This document shows positions 56,521 to 64,000 of a stretch of 64,000 nucleotides of DNA, piece by piece. The first letter of the stretch is position 1, and each line of letters begins with the position of its first letter. The translations under genes and the position numbers were made by a program. The notes beneath the pieces were generated by a model, which made no database searches, was not told the origin of the DNA, and worked only from the letters and a program-made list of their open reading frames with translations. The DNA lies in the NCBI RefSeq assembly GCF_031199965.1, contig NZ_CP133605.1:563501-627500 (forward strand). The letters are read 5' to 3'. The stretch comes from Paenibacillus sp. D2_2 (lineage in GTDB: Bacteria > Bacillota > Bacilli > Paenibacillales > Paenibacillaceae).

Positions 56521-57108
56521 GTGCAGAAATTGGTGTTTTTTGTAGGGGTAGCTGGAACCGGCAAGACGACAGTTGCTAGAAAATTGGCGAAGCGAATTCA
56601 GGCTGCTTTTCTGGATCGCGATACGGTCGGCGGACGTTTTGTAGAGAAAATGCTCGAGATGAACGGTCTGGACGTGAACGACCGCGACTCTGAATTCTAT
56701 AAGAAGCATCTCCGCGACTTGGAATATGATACAACCAAAGATATTTGTATCGAAAATCTCGCCGCTGGACAGAACGTATTTATGATCTCTCCTTTTACAG
56801 CAGAGTTGAAAAATAAAGCATGGATCGAAGAGGTCCTCAGCACTGCTGGATTGAGCAAGCAAGAGGTAGACGTCAAAGTCATCGCCGTTACCTTGGGTGA
56901 TATGGAGACGCAAAGAAAACGCATCGAGCAACGGCAAACTGAACGCGACAACTGGAAGCTTGAGCATTGGGATGACTTCAAGCAGCGTGTGCAATTTGTT
57001 CCTGAAGTAAACTGGGACATCCCTGCTTCATCGGTCCTCGTCTTCGATAACAGCGGTGACCTGACCGATGAGAAGATCGAGAGTGTATATCAATTTGTGA
57101 TGAATTAA
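56521..57108 (+). CDS. P-loop kinase-like AAA ATPase
   Basis: 195 residues. N-terminal Walker A GVAGTGKTT (9-17), then LDRDTVGGRFVEKML, and a lid-like Arg-rich stretch (METQRKRIEQRQTERDNWKLEHWDDF) typical of the AAA_33/zeta-toxin-like nucleotide or small-molecule kinases. Substrate unknown; no antitoxin gene is adjacent, so a toxin role is not supported. GTG 56521 has AGGGGG upstream. Single gene. Confidence 0.8.
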   Translation: MQKLVFFVGVAGTGKTTVARKLAKRIQAAFLDRDTVGGRFVEKMLEMNGLDVNDRDSEFYKKHLRDLEYDTTKDICIENLAAGQNVFMISPFTAELKNKAWIEEVLSTAGLSKQEVDVKVIAVTLGDMETQRKRIEQRQTERDNWKLEHWDDFKQRVQFVPEVNWDIPASSVLVFDNSGDLTDEKIESVYQFVMN

Positions 57109-57228
57109 GAGAAGATATATATGGATATAGAAGGAAGAAGGGCATAGTTAGCCCTTCTTCTTTACGTCTTCGGATAGCTAAAAGATAGACCAAGCTGAGC
57201 AAGGTACCTATTCAAGTACTAAACTGTG

Positions 57229-58565
57229 TTATTTCCTCTTCTCCAACTCCAATCGCTCCTGTAGCTCCTTCTGCATCGCGTTTAGCGCATCATCCACCGT
57301 AACATCTTTCTTAACAATAGAGATGAGTGCTTGGTTCATAGAATCGTACACTTGACCTTGAAATTCTGAGGTGACCTTGATTTTGTTGAGGATGCCCCAG
57401 CCGGAGTCACCGCTAGCATATGGCTTCAGAATAGTGAATGGTTCAGCCGGTAGACCACTGATCTCGGTGATTCCTTCATTTCGGATGGGCAGACTGACAC
57501 TAAAGCCAGATGTGAAGGTTTTGGCCATTTCAGGGCTGCACATATGTGATAGCAGCTCCCAAGCGATTCGCTTATTGGGGAATCTGCATTGATGGCATAC
57601 ATATTATCGAAGCTCATAAATGGGGATACTTCCGGGTTAGCAGGGTTGATCGGCATCGTAACCAGGCCGACCTTGAAACTGGAGTCACCTTGTATCATTT
57701 TGGTAGAAGTTGCATGAACGATGGTCATAGCGGATTGTCCCCTTGCGAACATCGTGTCATTTAAGTCAATTTGCTCAACAGTTCCGTCTGCCATATAAAA
57801 ACCATTTGCTTTGATTGTATCGGTCACTAAGCGATATGCTTCCTTCCAGCCATCGGAATTAAGCAGCAGTTCTTCCCTATCGTTGTCAATAATACGCAGC
57901 TCTTTCGTCTGTGCTACATTCAGCAGAATATCCATCGGATTTGAGAAGAGGGTCGATATTCCGTACAGCGGATTTTGCTCAGTACTAAGCTGTCCGAACC
58001 GGGAAGCGATTAGAAACAGTTCCTCCCATGTCATTTGATTGCGAGGCGGTTCTATAGCATACTCTTTGAATAGATCCTCGTTATAGTAAATCGCACTGAC
58101 ATCGTAAGTAGGGGATAATACGTAAATATGACCATCACCTAATTGTCTGAAAAAATCCATGGTTAGAGCGGGAATGCCTGTGGTATCGAATTGCTCCTGC
58201 TTCATCACCGCATCTAATTGCAGCAGCTTTCCCTTGTCCACCAGAGGAGCAATCTGCTCAGCATCAAGCAGGATTAGATCAGGCTTCTCTTTCTCAATGA
58301 AGTCGATCAGCTTATCACCCGGATTTTCTTCTGGTGAGTGATCTCTTAGTACATCCTTGCCGACCACTTCTATTTCTACTTCTGGAAAACTCACAGTAAA
58401 GAGATCTCCAAATTTCTGCTGGAAGGTTTGCTCATGATAGGCCATGACTTTGATTGTTCACTTTCCATCCTTTGGCATACCAGGCAGAATCTTACCGCTG
58501 CATCCAGCGAGTAATACGATCATGCACAATACTGTAATGCATTTCTGTAAATACCTTGTCCGCAC
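57229..58565 (-). CDS. ABC sugar-type substrate-binding lipoprotein (disrupted)
   Basis: Corrected length about 445 residues. GTG 58565 has GGAGG upstream and a lipobox VLLAGCSGK (Cys22). The family 1 extracellular binding fold is clear (YVLSPTYDVSAIYYNEDLFKEYAIEPPRNQMTWEELF; FARGQSAMTIVHAT; MSFDNMYAIN). Two faults: an in-frame TGA at 58460-58458, and a frame break at plus-strand GGGG 57577-57580 (restored NADSPNKRIAWELLSHMCSPE). The second looks like a homopolymer under-call; the TGA may be error or a true nonsense mutation. No permease genes are adjacent, so the ligand is unknown. Confidence 0.75.
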
Positions 58566-58821
58566 CTATGACACCTCCGGTTTTCACTTGAATGGCAGGC
58601 ATGCCTTGTCTGTGATGAACTATGGTACAGCCGCATTTGTATTATGCACCCAATTCCCTGCTATAGATAAATTTTACTTTTTACTCCTCCTTGTCTCAAC
58701 AATTATTTCCTACGATTTTCAACGATTTGTGATACTTAGCAATAGTTCTACAATATACAAAGGGAATCCAAGTGTCAGTCCAGCTGAATTATAGGTTATA
58801 CCCTTCGCTACTTTAAAGGGC

Positions 58822-58850
58822 TTACACTTCATTTTTTTCTGTTCTATAAT
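58822..58850 (+). promoter_or_regulatory. promoter of the ABC-like ATPase gene
   Basis: TTACAC (58822-58827) and TATAAT (58845-58850), 17-base spacer, about 75 bases before the start codon. The rest of the gap 58566-58923 holds no visible gene. Confidence 0.6.
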
Positions 58851-58923
58851 AAAAAAACATGGTTCAAGCGTTTTGTAGGAAGAAATATTGGGTGAAAGAA
58901 GAAGAAAGCGAGGGATAATCGAC

Positions 58924-59685
58924 ATGAGCATTTATGAAAAAGGGGCCTTTCTACGCAGTATGACACTGCTGAGGGAAGAGGTGCCGTCTTTTCAGCGATA
59001 TCCTTTTAACTTGTCTGCCGTAGCTGCTATGGAGCGGCTTGATTTTCATCCGAAGGTGACCTATATCGTTGGTGAGAACGGCATGGGCAAATCGACACTG
59101 CTGGAAGCGGTCGCGGTAGCGCTTGGCTTCAATGCGGAAGGAGGGACGCTCAATTTCAATTTCTCGACGGCGGAGACGCATTCGGAGCTGTTCCAATATC
59201 TAAGGCCTGTTCGTGGCCCCCAAAAAGCTCGAGACGGCTTCTTCTTCCGTGCGGAGAGCTATTATAATCTAGCGACAGAAATTGAAGCCCTAGATCGACA
59301 AATCACTACTGCACCCCCAATTATTGATTCCTATGGAGGAAAATCGCTGCATATGATGTCGCACGGTGAATCGTTTTTTGCTACATTTATGAACCGGCTG
59401 AGCGGAAGAGGACTCTATATTATGGACGAGCCCGAGGCGGCACTATCTCCTTATCGGCAGATGGCGATGCTGTCACGGATGCATGAACTGGTGAAGAATC
59501 ACTCGCAGTTTATCATTTCTACGCATTCTCCCATTCTGATGGCCTATCCGGATAGCATTATTTATCAATTGACGCCAGATGGGATACGGACAGTTACACT
59601 TGAAGAGACAGACCACTATTTCATCATGAAGGAGTTCCTAAATAACAAGGAACGGATGCTGAGTGAATTGTTCGAGCCGAACTGA
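58924..59685 (+). CDS. ABC-like ATPase (AAA_21/AAA_15 type)
   Basis: 253 residues from ATG 58924 (GAGGGA upstream). Walker A GENGMGKST (near 60), a signature-like SHGES (MMSHGESFFATFMNRL), Walker B GLYIMDEPEAALSP and the switch His THSPILMAYP are in the order of small SMC/RecF-like single-domain ATPases without membrane part. Such proteins are often of unknown function; some are nucleases' partners in defence. No partner gene adjoins, so I make no functional claim. Confidence 0.82.
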   Translation: MSIYEKGAFLRSMTLLREEVPSFQRYPFNLSAVAAMERLDFHPKVTYIVGENGMGKSTLLEAVAVALGFNAEGGTLNFNFSTAETHSELFQYLRPVRGPQKARDGFFFRAESYYNLATEIEALDRQITTAPPIIDSYGGKSLHMMSHGESFFATFMNRLSGRGLYIMDEPEAALSPYRQMAMLSRMHELVKNHSQFIISTHSPILMAYPDSIIYQLTPDGIRTVTLEETDHYFIMKEFLNNKERMLSELFEPN

Positions 59686-59695
59686 GAGCCTAGTC

Positions 59696-60603
59696 CTAAC
59701 CTAACCCGTTAGTTCTCAACCGCTTTGCATCTTCCATAACCTGTTGTACAAACCGCTCGATCGCCATCGAAGGTGAATGATCCATAGTTTGAATGGTGGA
59801 GAAATCACGGGTCAGTTTTATTCCTTTTAGGGGGATATTGTGTAGGGTACCTGACTCAAGCTCCTTACGGACAACCCAGCGGGACAGAATTGCTACGCCA
59901 AGACCGGCAGTGACTGCCTCTTTGACGCCTTGGCTGCTATTGAATACATATGTACGTTTAATTTCAAGCTTATGCTCTTGAAGAAAACAGTCACTAAATG
60001 CCCTTGTACCGGAGCCACTCTCACGTAAAATCCAGTTCAAATGCTGGAGCTTGCTGATATCGGCCTGTTGCATGGCACTAAGCGGATGATCGGGTGCGGC
60101 AACGAGCAGCAATTCATCCTTCATATAAGGCGTGATCACCAGATCCTCTCCGGTTACATCCCCCTCGACTAATCCCAGATTAAGCTCTTGCTTGCGAACC
60201 TTTTGAACGATCTCCCATGTGTTTCCGATCGTCACCTGCAGCTCAACCTGGGGGTATTGCGCGACGAATTCCGCGAGTAGTCGCGGGAGAAGATATTCAC
60301 CGATCGTGAAGCTAGCTCCGACATGGATCGAACCGGTTACGGTGTCTTGTAGTAGATGAATATCGCGTCTTGCTTCATCGTATAGGGCCAGAATTCTCTT
60401 GGCTTTCTCATATAAAATAAAACCAGCCTCAGTCAGCTTCACCTGCTTGGGGAACGATGCATTAACTTGGCACCTAGTTCATTCTCTAGATTGCGGATAT
60501 GTAGGCTAACGCCAGGTTGGGATAGATTCAGCAACTCGGCAGCGCGTGAGAAGTTTTTCTGCTCAGATACAGTCACGAATACTTTAAGGTTCTCTACAAT
60601 CAT
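59696..60603 (-). CDS. LysR-family regulator beside yeiH (frame broken once)
   Basis: Corrected length about 302 residues, joined at plus-strand GGGG 60450-60453 (restored HRSPKQVKLTEAG). The N-terminal winged HTH (FVTVSEQKNFSRAAELLNLSQPGVSLHIRNLENELG) and the effector domain (VGASFTIGEYLLPRLLAEF, WILRESGSGTRAF, GVKEAVTAGLGVAILS) are those of the CysL/YeiE-like branch. ATG 60603 has AAAGGAGAG. Divergent from the exporter gene, the standard layout for LysR control of that gene. Confidence 0.88.
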
Positions 60604-60803
60604 GGATCTGTCTCTCCTTTGTTTGCTCTTCTCATTGTACCCCGCTCACGAAACGGTCAACAACCATTTTCCTTCTCAATCATAAGTATTTCTCATGATC
60701 AAGATAACAGATCTTTATTTCAGCTTTACCGCGAGCCGCCTTATAGTTGTAATCGTAATAGACATTTACAGAGATTATTTACAACGGTGGGGGAAGTGGG
60801 AAG

Positions 60804-61844
60804 GTGAAACATAATTACATTCATTTATGGAGGCAAAATAAAAAATTCGGCTTCACCGAAGGAATTATCATTACGCTAATCATAGCCATTCTCGCTAAAT
60901 TTATAGCGGGATTCCCATTCTTAAGCATCATGGGTCAGCTTGTGATTGCCATATTGATAGGTATAGCATGGCGGGCTATATTCGGAGTGCCGTCTGAAGC
61001 GGCGCCGGGGATTAACTTCTCAAGCAAGAAGTTGCTGCGTTTCGGAATTATTCTGCTCGGCATGCGGCTGAATCTGCTCGATATAATTCATGCCGGACCG
61101 AAGGTGCTGGCGATTGCCGTGATCAATATTATATTTGCTATATTTGTGGTGTATGGACTGACCAAATTATTTAAGGTCGATCAGCGGCTCGGTATTCTGA
61201 CCGCCTGTGGTACAGCGATTTGCGGAGCGGCTGCTGTAGTGGCCATCGCCCCGCAGATCAAAGCGAATGATGATGAAACTGCGGTTGGCGCAGCTACGAT
61301 CGCTATTCTAGGTACGTTGTTTACTTTAGCTTATACGCTGTTATATCCAGTGTTGGGACTGACGGCAGCCGGATATGGTATTTTCTCAGGTGCTACGTTG
61401 CATGAAATCGCTCATGTTATCGCTGCGGCAGCGCCGGGCGGCAAAGAAGCGGTTGATCTTGCCGTCATCGTCAAACTGACGCGTGTAGCTCTGCTTGTAC
61501 CAGTGGCGATTATTATTGGGATTTGGGCGGGTAGAGCCGAGCGCAAAAACAACCCAAATGCCATCAAAACAAGCTGGCGCGATATTCCGATTCCGTGGTT
61601 TATCCTTGGCTTCCTGTTGATGAGCGGTGTCAATACGCTGGGTATTATTCCTGCCGTAGTAACGAACCAACTGATCGTCGCAGCTTACTTGCTGATTGCG
61701 ATGGCGATGGCAGCGCTTGGCTTGAACGTCGATATTGCTACCTTCCGCAGAATGGGGCTTAAATCTTTTGCCGCCGGATTTATTGGCTCGATTCTACTGT
61801 CGGGCCTCGGTTTCGGCCTGGTGCACTGGTTCGGGTTGGCGTAA
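60804..61844 (+). CDS. yeiH: YeiH/UPF0324 family putative sulfate exporter
   Basis: 346 residues with about ten membrane helices. FGIILLGMRLNLLDI, ILTACGTAICGAAAVVAIAPQIKANDDETA, and HEIAHVIAAAAPGG are diagnostic for the Cons_hypoth698/YeiH family, annotated as putative sulfate exporters; in other bacteria the gene is adjacent to a LysR regulator, as here. GTG 60804 follows GTGGGAAG. The true substrate is not established. Confidence 0.87.
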   Translation: MKHNYIHLWRQNKKFGFTEGIIITLIIAILAKFIAGFPFLSIMGQLVIAILIGIAWRAIFGVPSEAAPGINFSSKKLLRFGIILLGMRLNLLDIIHAGPKVLAIAVINIIFAIFVVYGLTKLFKVDQRLGILTACGTAICGAAAVVAIAPQIKANDDETAVGAATIAILGTLFTLAYTLLYPVLGLTAAGYGIFSGATLHEIAHVIAAAAPGGKEAVDLAVIVKLTRVALLVPVAIIIGIWAGRAERKNNPNAIKTSWRDIPIPWFILGFLLMSGVNTLGIIPAVVTNQLIVAAYLLIAMAMAALGLNVDIATFRRMGLKSFAAGFIGSILLSGLGFGLVHWFGLA

Positions 61845-61857
61845 GGGGGATGTTGGC

Positions 61858-61975
61858 CGAGTTTCAGGCTGAATTCGATAGAGACCCAGTTGAAACTCAG
61901 TCGGACTCAGTCAAAACTCAGCCAGAATTCAGTCTGAACTCAGTGAACCAACCAGTCGGAATCCAGTCGAAACAA
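61858..61975. repeat. degenerate short tandem repeats
   Basis: Eight or more imperfect units close to CAGTCNAAACT / GAATTCAGTC in tandem after the exporter gene. No ORF. Confidence 0.6.
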
Positions 61976-61994
61976 TGTTGACGCCCTTCTCTGA

Positions 61995-62190
61995 GCTCTA
62001 ATGAAACTATGGAACGTTATTTCCACGAAAACAGTGGTGAATTAAATCTAACGAAACTCCAGATCGCTATTGGGGAGAAAAGTAGGCATTTTGCCGCTGT
62101 TTCGCTTCAATAGCGATACCTAGTTTCGTTACAATTTTCAGCAGCTCTATTTGACCTAAATAACGATACCCAGTTTCGTTAGAGATTAAG
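61995..62190. repeat. dispersed repeat family C, copy 2
   Basis: Same nested layout as 56197-56390: CTCTAATGAAAC ... TCTAACGAAACTCCAGATCGC ... GCGATACCTAGTTTCGTTAC ... GATACCCAGTTTCGTTAGAG. Confidence 0.8.
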
Positions 62191-62219
62191 CTATATGATA
62201 TAGGTTTCCTGATCTGATG

Positions 62220-62243
62220 GCCTGCAAACTTGCAGGCTTTTTT
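62220..62243 (+). terminator. intrinsic terminator
   Basis: GCCTGCAA / TTGCAGGC with a two-base loop and six T residues; the nearest upstream gene on the strand is yeiH. Confidence 0.75.
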
Positions 62244-62424
62244 GCTTATTTGATACGAAGGCGAATTAATGACGAGCCTGGGGGAAGTCTTTGGGCAGCT
62301 TGACCATTTGGGATATGAAAACCTGTATAATATGTAAATGAGAGTTTTATATTATCGGTGAGCGCTAGTAGAGGAGACTTGAGGTTTGAGAGATAGACAT
62401 ACAGGTTAGGAGAGGATTTAGCCG

Positions 62425-62543
62425 ATGAGTGAAGCAAACAATTGGAAGCACGGGCCCGCTATTCAAGCATCTGCTTCCGATTTGAAAGTGTGAGATTGTG
62501 AGGGACGGCAAATACGCCTTCCTGCCTTTGGAGCTAGAATAGA
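62425..62543 (+). CDS. small ORF, probably split by an indel
   Basis: AGGAGAGG precedes ATG 62425, which opens a 22-codon reading (MSEANNWKHGPAIQASASDLKV) ending in TGA at 62491. Two bases further on, another frame continues EIVRDGKYAFLPLELE to a TAG at 62541. Together they would make a protein of about 40 residues. Both halves look protein-like, but the join is hypothetical and the family unknown. Confidence 0.35.
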
Positions 62544-62560
62544 GGCCTTAACAACACCAA

Positions 62561-63166
62561 TTATCGTCCTTCAATAATAAGTCTCAGACTATCATTAAAT
62601 AGATCATCCGCCGTACGGCCTGAATTAAAATATTCCTCTATGCCTGCAATGAGGGTTGGATGGCCCTTTTGGAATTGTTCCATTGCAAAATCATTGGTCA
62701 TATCAGCATCCAGGGGAGTTTGTTCCTCGATCACATGTCCTAATGTGAAGCGGGTTGCTGTCAATACAATCAGACGGGACTCGCGTAAACTAACTCCAGC
62801 GGTAAGCAATGTTCTTATTGCTGCCTCCGTCACATGGGCCATTGTAAGCGAGAAATGGGCACCTGCAACAACTCGTGCTCCGTCAGTATATGCAAGCAAG
62901 GCTTGCCGCATATGGTTGAAAATATGCAGTAGCCATTCCTGCCAAGGCTGCTCAATATCACGGGGACGCAGGTCGCGAGACACGGGCTCAAGTATTCGCT
63001 CTGCCATTTCATTGCCCAGAGCTGCTTTATTCTTAACATGCCAATACAGGGTTGGAGCTTTGACACCTAGCCTATTTGCTAAGGATCGCAAACTAACGCC
63101 GTCGATTCCAGCCTCATTCAGCAATTTTAATGCTTCCTCTATAATTTCATTTTTGTTAAGTGCCAT
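62561..63166 (-). CDS. TetR-family repressor
   Basis: 201 residues. The N-terminal HTH (IIEEALKLLNEAGIDGVSLRSLANRLGVKAPTLYWHVKNKAAL) and the TetR_C-like ligand domain (HFSLTMAHVTEAAIRTLL, FTLGHVIEEQTP) resemble the tetracycline repressor subclass rather than generic TetR/AcrR proteins. AAGGAG sits six bases before the ATG at 63166 (a second ATG at 63169 is too close). It faces a divergent His-rich gene across a palindromic operator; no efflux pump is adjacent. Confidence 0.88.
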   Translation of the reverse strand: MALNKNEIIEEALKLLNEAGIDGVSLRSLANRLGVKAPTLYWHVKNKAALGNEMAERILEPVSRDLRPRDIEQPWQEWLLHIFNHMRQALLAYTDGARVVAGAHFSLTMAHVTEAAIRTLLTAGVSLRESRLIVLTATRFTLGHVIEEQTPLDADMTNDFAMEQFQKGHPTLIAGIEEYFNSGRTADDLFNDSLRLIIEGR

Positions 63167-63191
63167 CATTATCTCCTTAAATATGATCTTC

Positions 63192-63246
63192 TTGACAGTC
63201 TAACATATATAGACTATATTTCAAATATAAATCTATACATGTTAGA
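63192..63246. promoter_or_regulatory. TetR operator overlapping a divergent promoter
   Basis: TCTAACATATATAGA (63199-63213) and TCTATACATGTTAGA (63232-63246) are inverted copies (14 of 15). The first lies in the 17-base spacer of a plus-strand promoter TTGACA (63192-63197) / TATATT (63215-63220), so the repressor would block the His-rich gene and probably its own. Confidence 0.75.
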
Positions 63247-63262
63247 GAAGGTGGTGGATCTG

Positions 63263-63550
63263 TTGAATTCTATAAAACACTGGCACCGAAAAGTGGTTCG
63301 AAGCATTGCTCTTGCATTTGGGCTTCCAGAGGACTTGAGTCATCATCATCGGGCGCATGTTCGACATCGACATGCCAACCAAGCTATACATCATCCCCGT
63401 AATCAACGTGTCGCGAATTGGCATGTACGACATAATCAAAACGTGGCAGAGTGGCATACACGACATACCGCTGAAGTGATGTCGGCAACGGATTGGCTTG
63501 GCAAGTGGGAACGATTCGTCTATAAGCAGATTCGTCGCTTTGCCCGGTAA
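63263..63550 (+). CDS. small His/Arg-rich protein, likely TetR-controlled
   Basis: 95 residues from TTG 63263 (AAGGTGG eight bases upstream; a longer ATG reading to 63239 overlaps the operator). Very rich in His, Arg and Trp (HHHRAHVRHRHANQAIHH), with a repeated unit VANWHVRHNQN / VAEWHTRHTAE. It could bind metal or nucleic acid. The antisense reading frame of equal length is rejected because it lacks a site and promoter. No family recognised. Confidence 0.55.
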   Translation: MNSIKHWHRKVVRSIALAFGLPEDLSHHHRAHVRHRHANQAIHHPRNQRVANWHVRHNQNVAEWHTRHTAEVMSATDWLGKWERFVYKQIRRFAR

Positions 63551-63568
63551 CAAATCAGCTTCGATGAT

Positions 63569-63596
63569 AGACTGTCCAACAGGGCAGTCTTTTTTC
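63569..63596 (+). terminator. terminator
   Basis: AGACTGTCC / GGGCAGTCT (one wobble) with loop AACA, followed by a T-run. Confidence 0.85.
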
Positions 63597-63819
63597 TCTC
63601 AGATGTTTTTGCTTTTGCACTTAATTGGTACCTAACTGGAATACTTGGACTACTTGCCACACTCCGTATTATTACTAATCCAACCAAGCCAGATAACGGT
63701 GGATATAACTTGGAGTACGAGATCTAATAAATGGGCTTTATCATAGGTGGAGATGTCCAATCTGATTATAAAGAAATGAATAGGATGGTGTGTACTCTAA
63801 ATACAAGGAGGTAAGAAAT

Positions 63820-63939
63820 ATGGGTGAAGTACTAGGCGGTGTAGGTCTTAGCTGTGGCGGTGGATTATGGGGTTCAACTGGAGCTATTTTAGTCCTGTTT
63901 ATACTTCTTGTAATCATTTCAAGAGCCTTTGTATTCTAA
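63820..63939 (+). CDS. YjcZ-family small membrane protein
   Basis: 39 residues from ATG 63820, preceded by AAGGAGGT. The Gly/Cys-rich start (GEVLGGVGLSCGGGLWGS) and the single C-terminal helix (GAILVLFILLVIISRAFVF) match the YjcZ group of tiny Bacillales proteins linked with sporulation. Role not established; it supports a spore-forming host. Confidence 0.75.
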   Translation: MGEVLGGVGLSCGGGLWGSTGAILVLFILLVIISRAFVF

Positions 63940-63948
63940 TTGATTACT

Positions 63949-63982
63949 AGCCTTGCAAGCTAAACGCTAGTAAGGCTTTTTA
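63949..63982 (+). terminator. terminator after the YjcZ-like gene
   Basis: AGCCTT and AAGGCT pair around an inner partial stem (CTAG/CTAG), followed by TTTTT. Confidence 0.6.
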
Positions 63983-64000
63983 ATGTTATCCATATCACTA

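Noticed and set aside
56521..57108. Zeta-type toxin
   Set aside because: P-loop kinase motifs are present, but there is no antitoxin gene alongside and no diagnostic zeta-toxin residues I can point to.
62640..63203. 187-codon plus-strand ORF opposite the TetR gene
   Set aside because: Antisense shadow; the TetR frame has domain match and binding site.
63242..63553. 103-codon minus-strand ORF opposite the His-rich gene
   Set aside because: No binding site or promoter; would end inside the TetR operator region.

Overview
The window looks like a chromosomal segment of a Gram-positive, endospore-forming Bacillales bacterium, most probably a Paenibacillus or close relative. Pointers are a meso-diaminopimelate dehydrogenase, a QoxABCD menaquinol oxidase, a ComQXPA pheromone system, a thi-box (TPP) riboswitch, YezD and YjcZ small proteins, strong AGGAGG ribosome binding sites and frequent TTG/GTG starts. 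I saw no rRNA, tRNA or CRISPR array. A feature that colours the whole annotation: at least 19 single-frame breaks split otherwise conserved genes. In nearly every case the frame is restored by adding one base to a short homopolymer run, and the corrected length is then an exact multiple of three. I therefore treat these genes as intact genes in an assembly with homopolymer under-calls, not as pseudogenes.

Layout. 1-8 kb: a YcnJ-type CopC/CopD copper protein with the start of the next gene, diaminopimelate dehydrogenase, the qoxABCD operon and a CsoR-type copper repressor. 8-13.8 kb: a secreted serine hydrolase, an SPFH/Arc-like/unknown trio, a copper-amine-oxidase-N-like secreted protein and a nitroreductase. 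13.8-21.7 kb: an azole-peptide (TOMM) RiPP operon (small ORF, ThiF-like C protein, YcaO, SagB-like oxidase) followed directly by comQ-comX-comP-comA. Clusters of TTGCGG/CGCAA motifs resembling ComA-binding half-sites lie upstream of the TOMM operon and of comX, suggesting quorum control of the RiPP. 21.7-25.4 kb: a TatD-like hydrolase, then a tyrosine recombinase gene enclosed by perfect 31-bp inverted repeats of dif-like architecture (a candidate self-encoding invertible segment), then a degenerate HD-GYP protein.

25.4-38.4 kb: a TPP-riboswitch-controlled pyrimidine/thiamine-precursor ABC transporter, CcdC, a lactonase-family protein, a sulfate ABC transporter operon lacking its ATPase and preceded by a long structured leader, YezD, a membrane protein, the NAD(P)HX repair enzyme and an FMN reductase. 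38.4-56.2 kb: an approximately 18-kb divergent cluster built round a tubulin-like protein (Tubulin_2 type), two von Willebrand A proteins, a zinc-ribbon TRAFAC-like GTPase and a giant GTPase-associated (GAP1-type) membrane protein, with several unrecognised partners. This is the best candidate for an undescribed system. 56.2-64 kb: a P-loop kinase, an ABC lipoprotein, an ABC-like ATPase, a divergent LysR-yeiH pair, a TetR regulator with a clear operator, a His-rich small protein and a YjcZ-family peptide.

Three families of dispersed intergenic repeats (one MITE-like with 14-bp terminal inverted repeats, one with GTTGTTCAAAAAGTCCG ends, one nested TAACGAAAC palindrome) recur between 27 and 62 kb.
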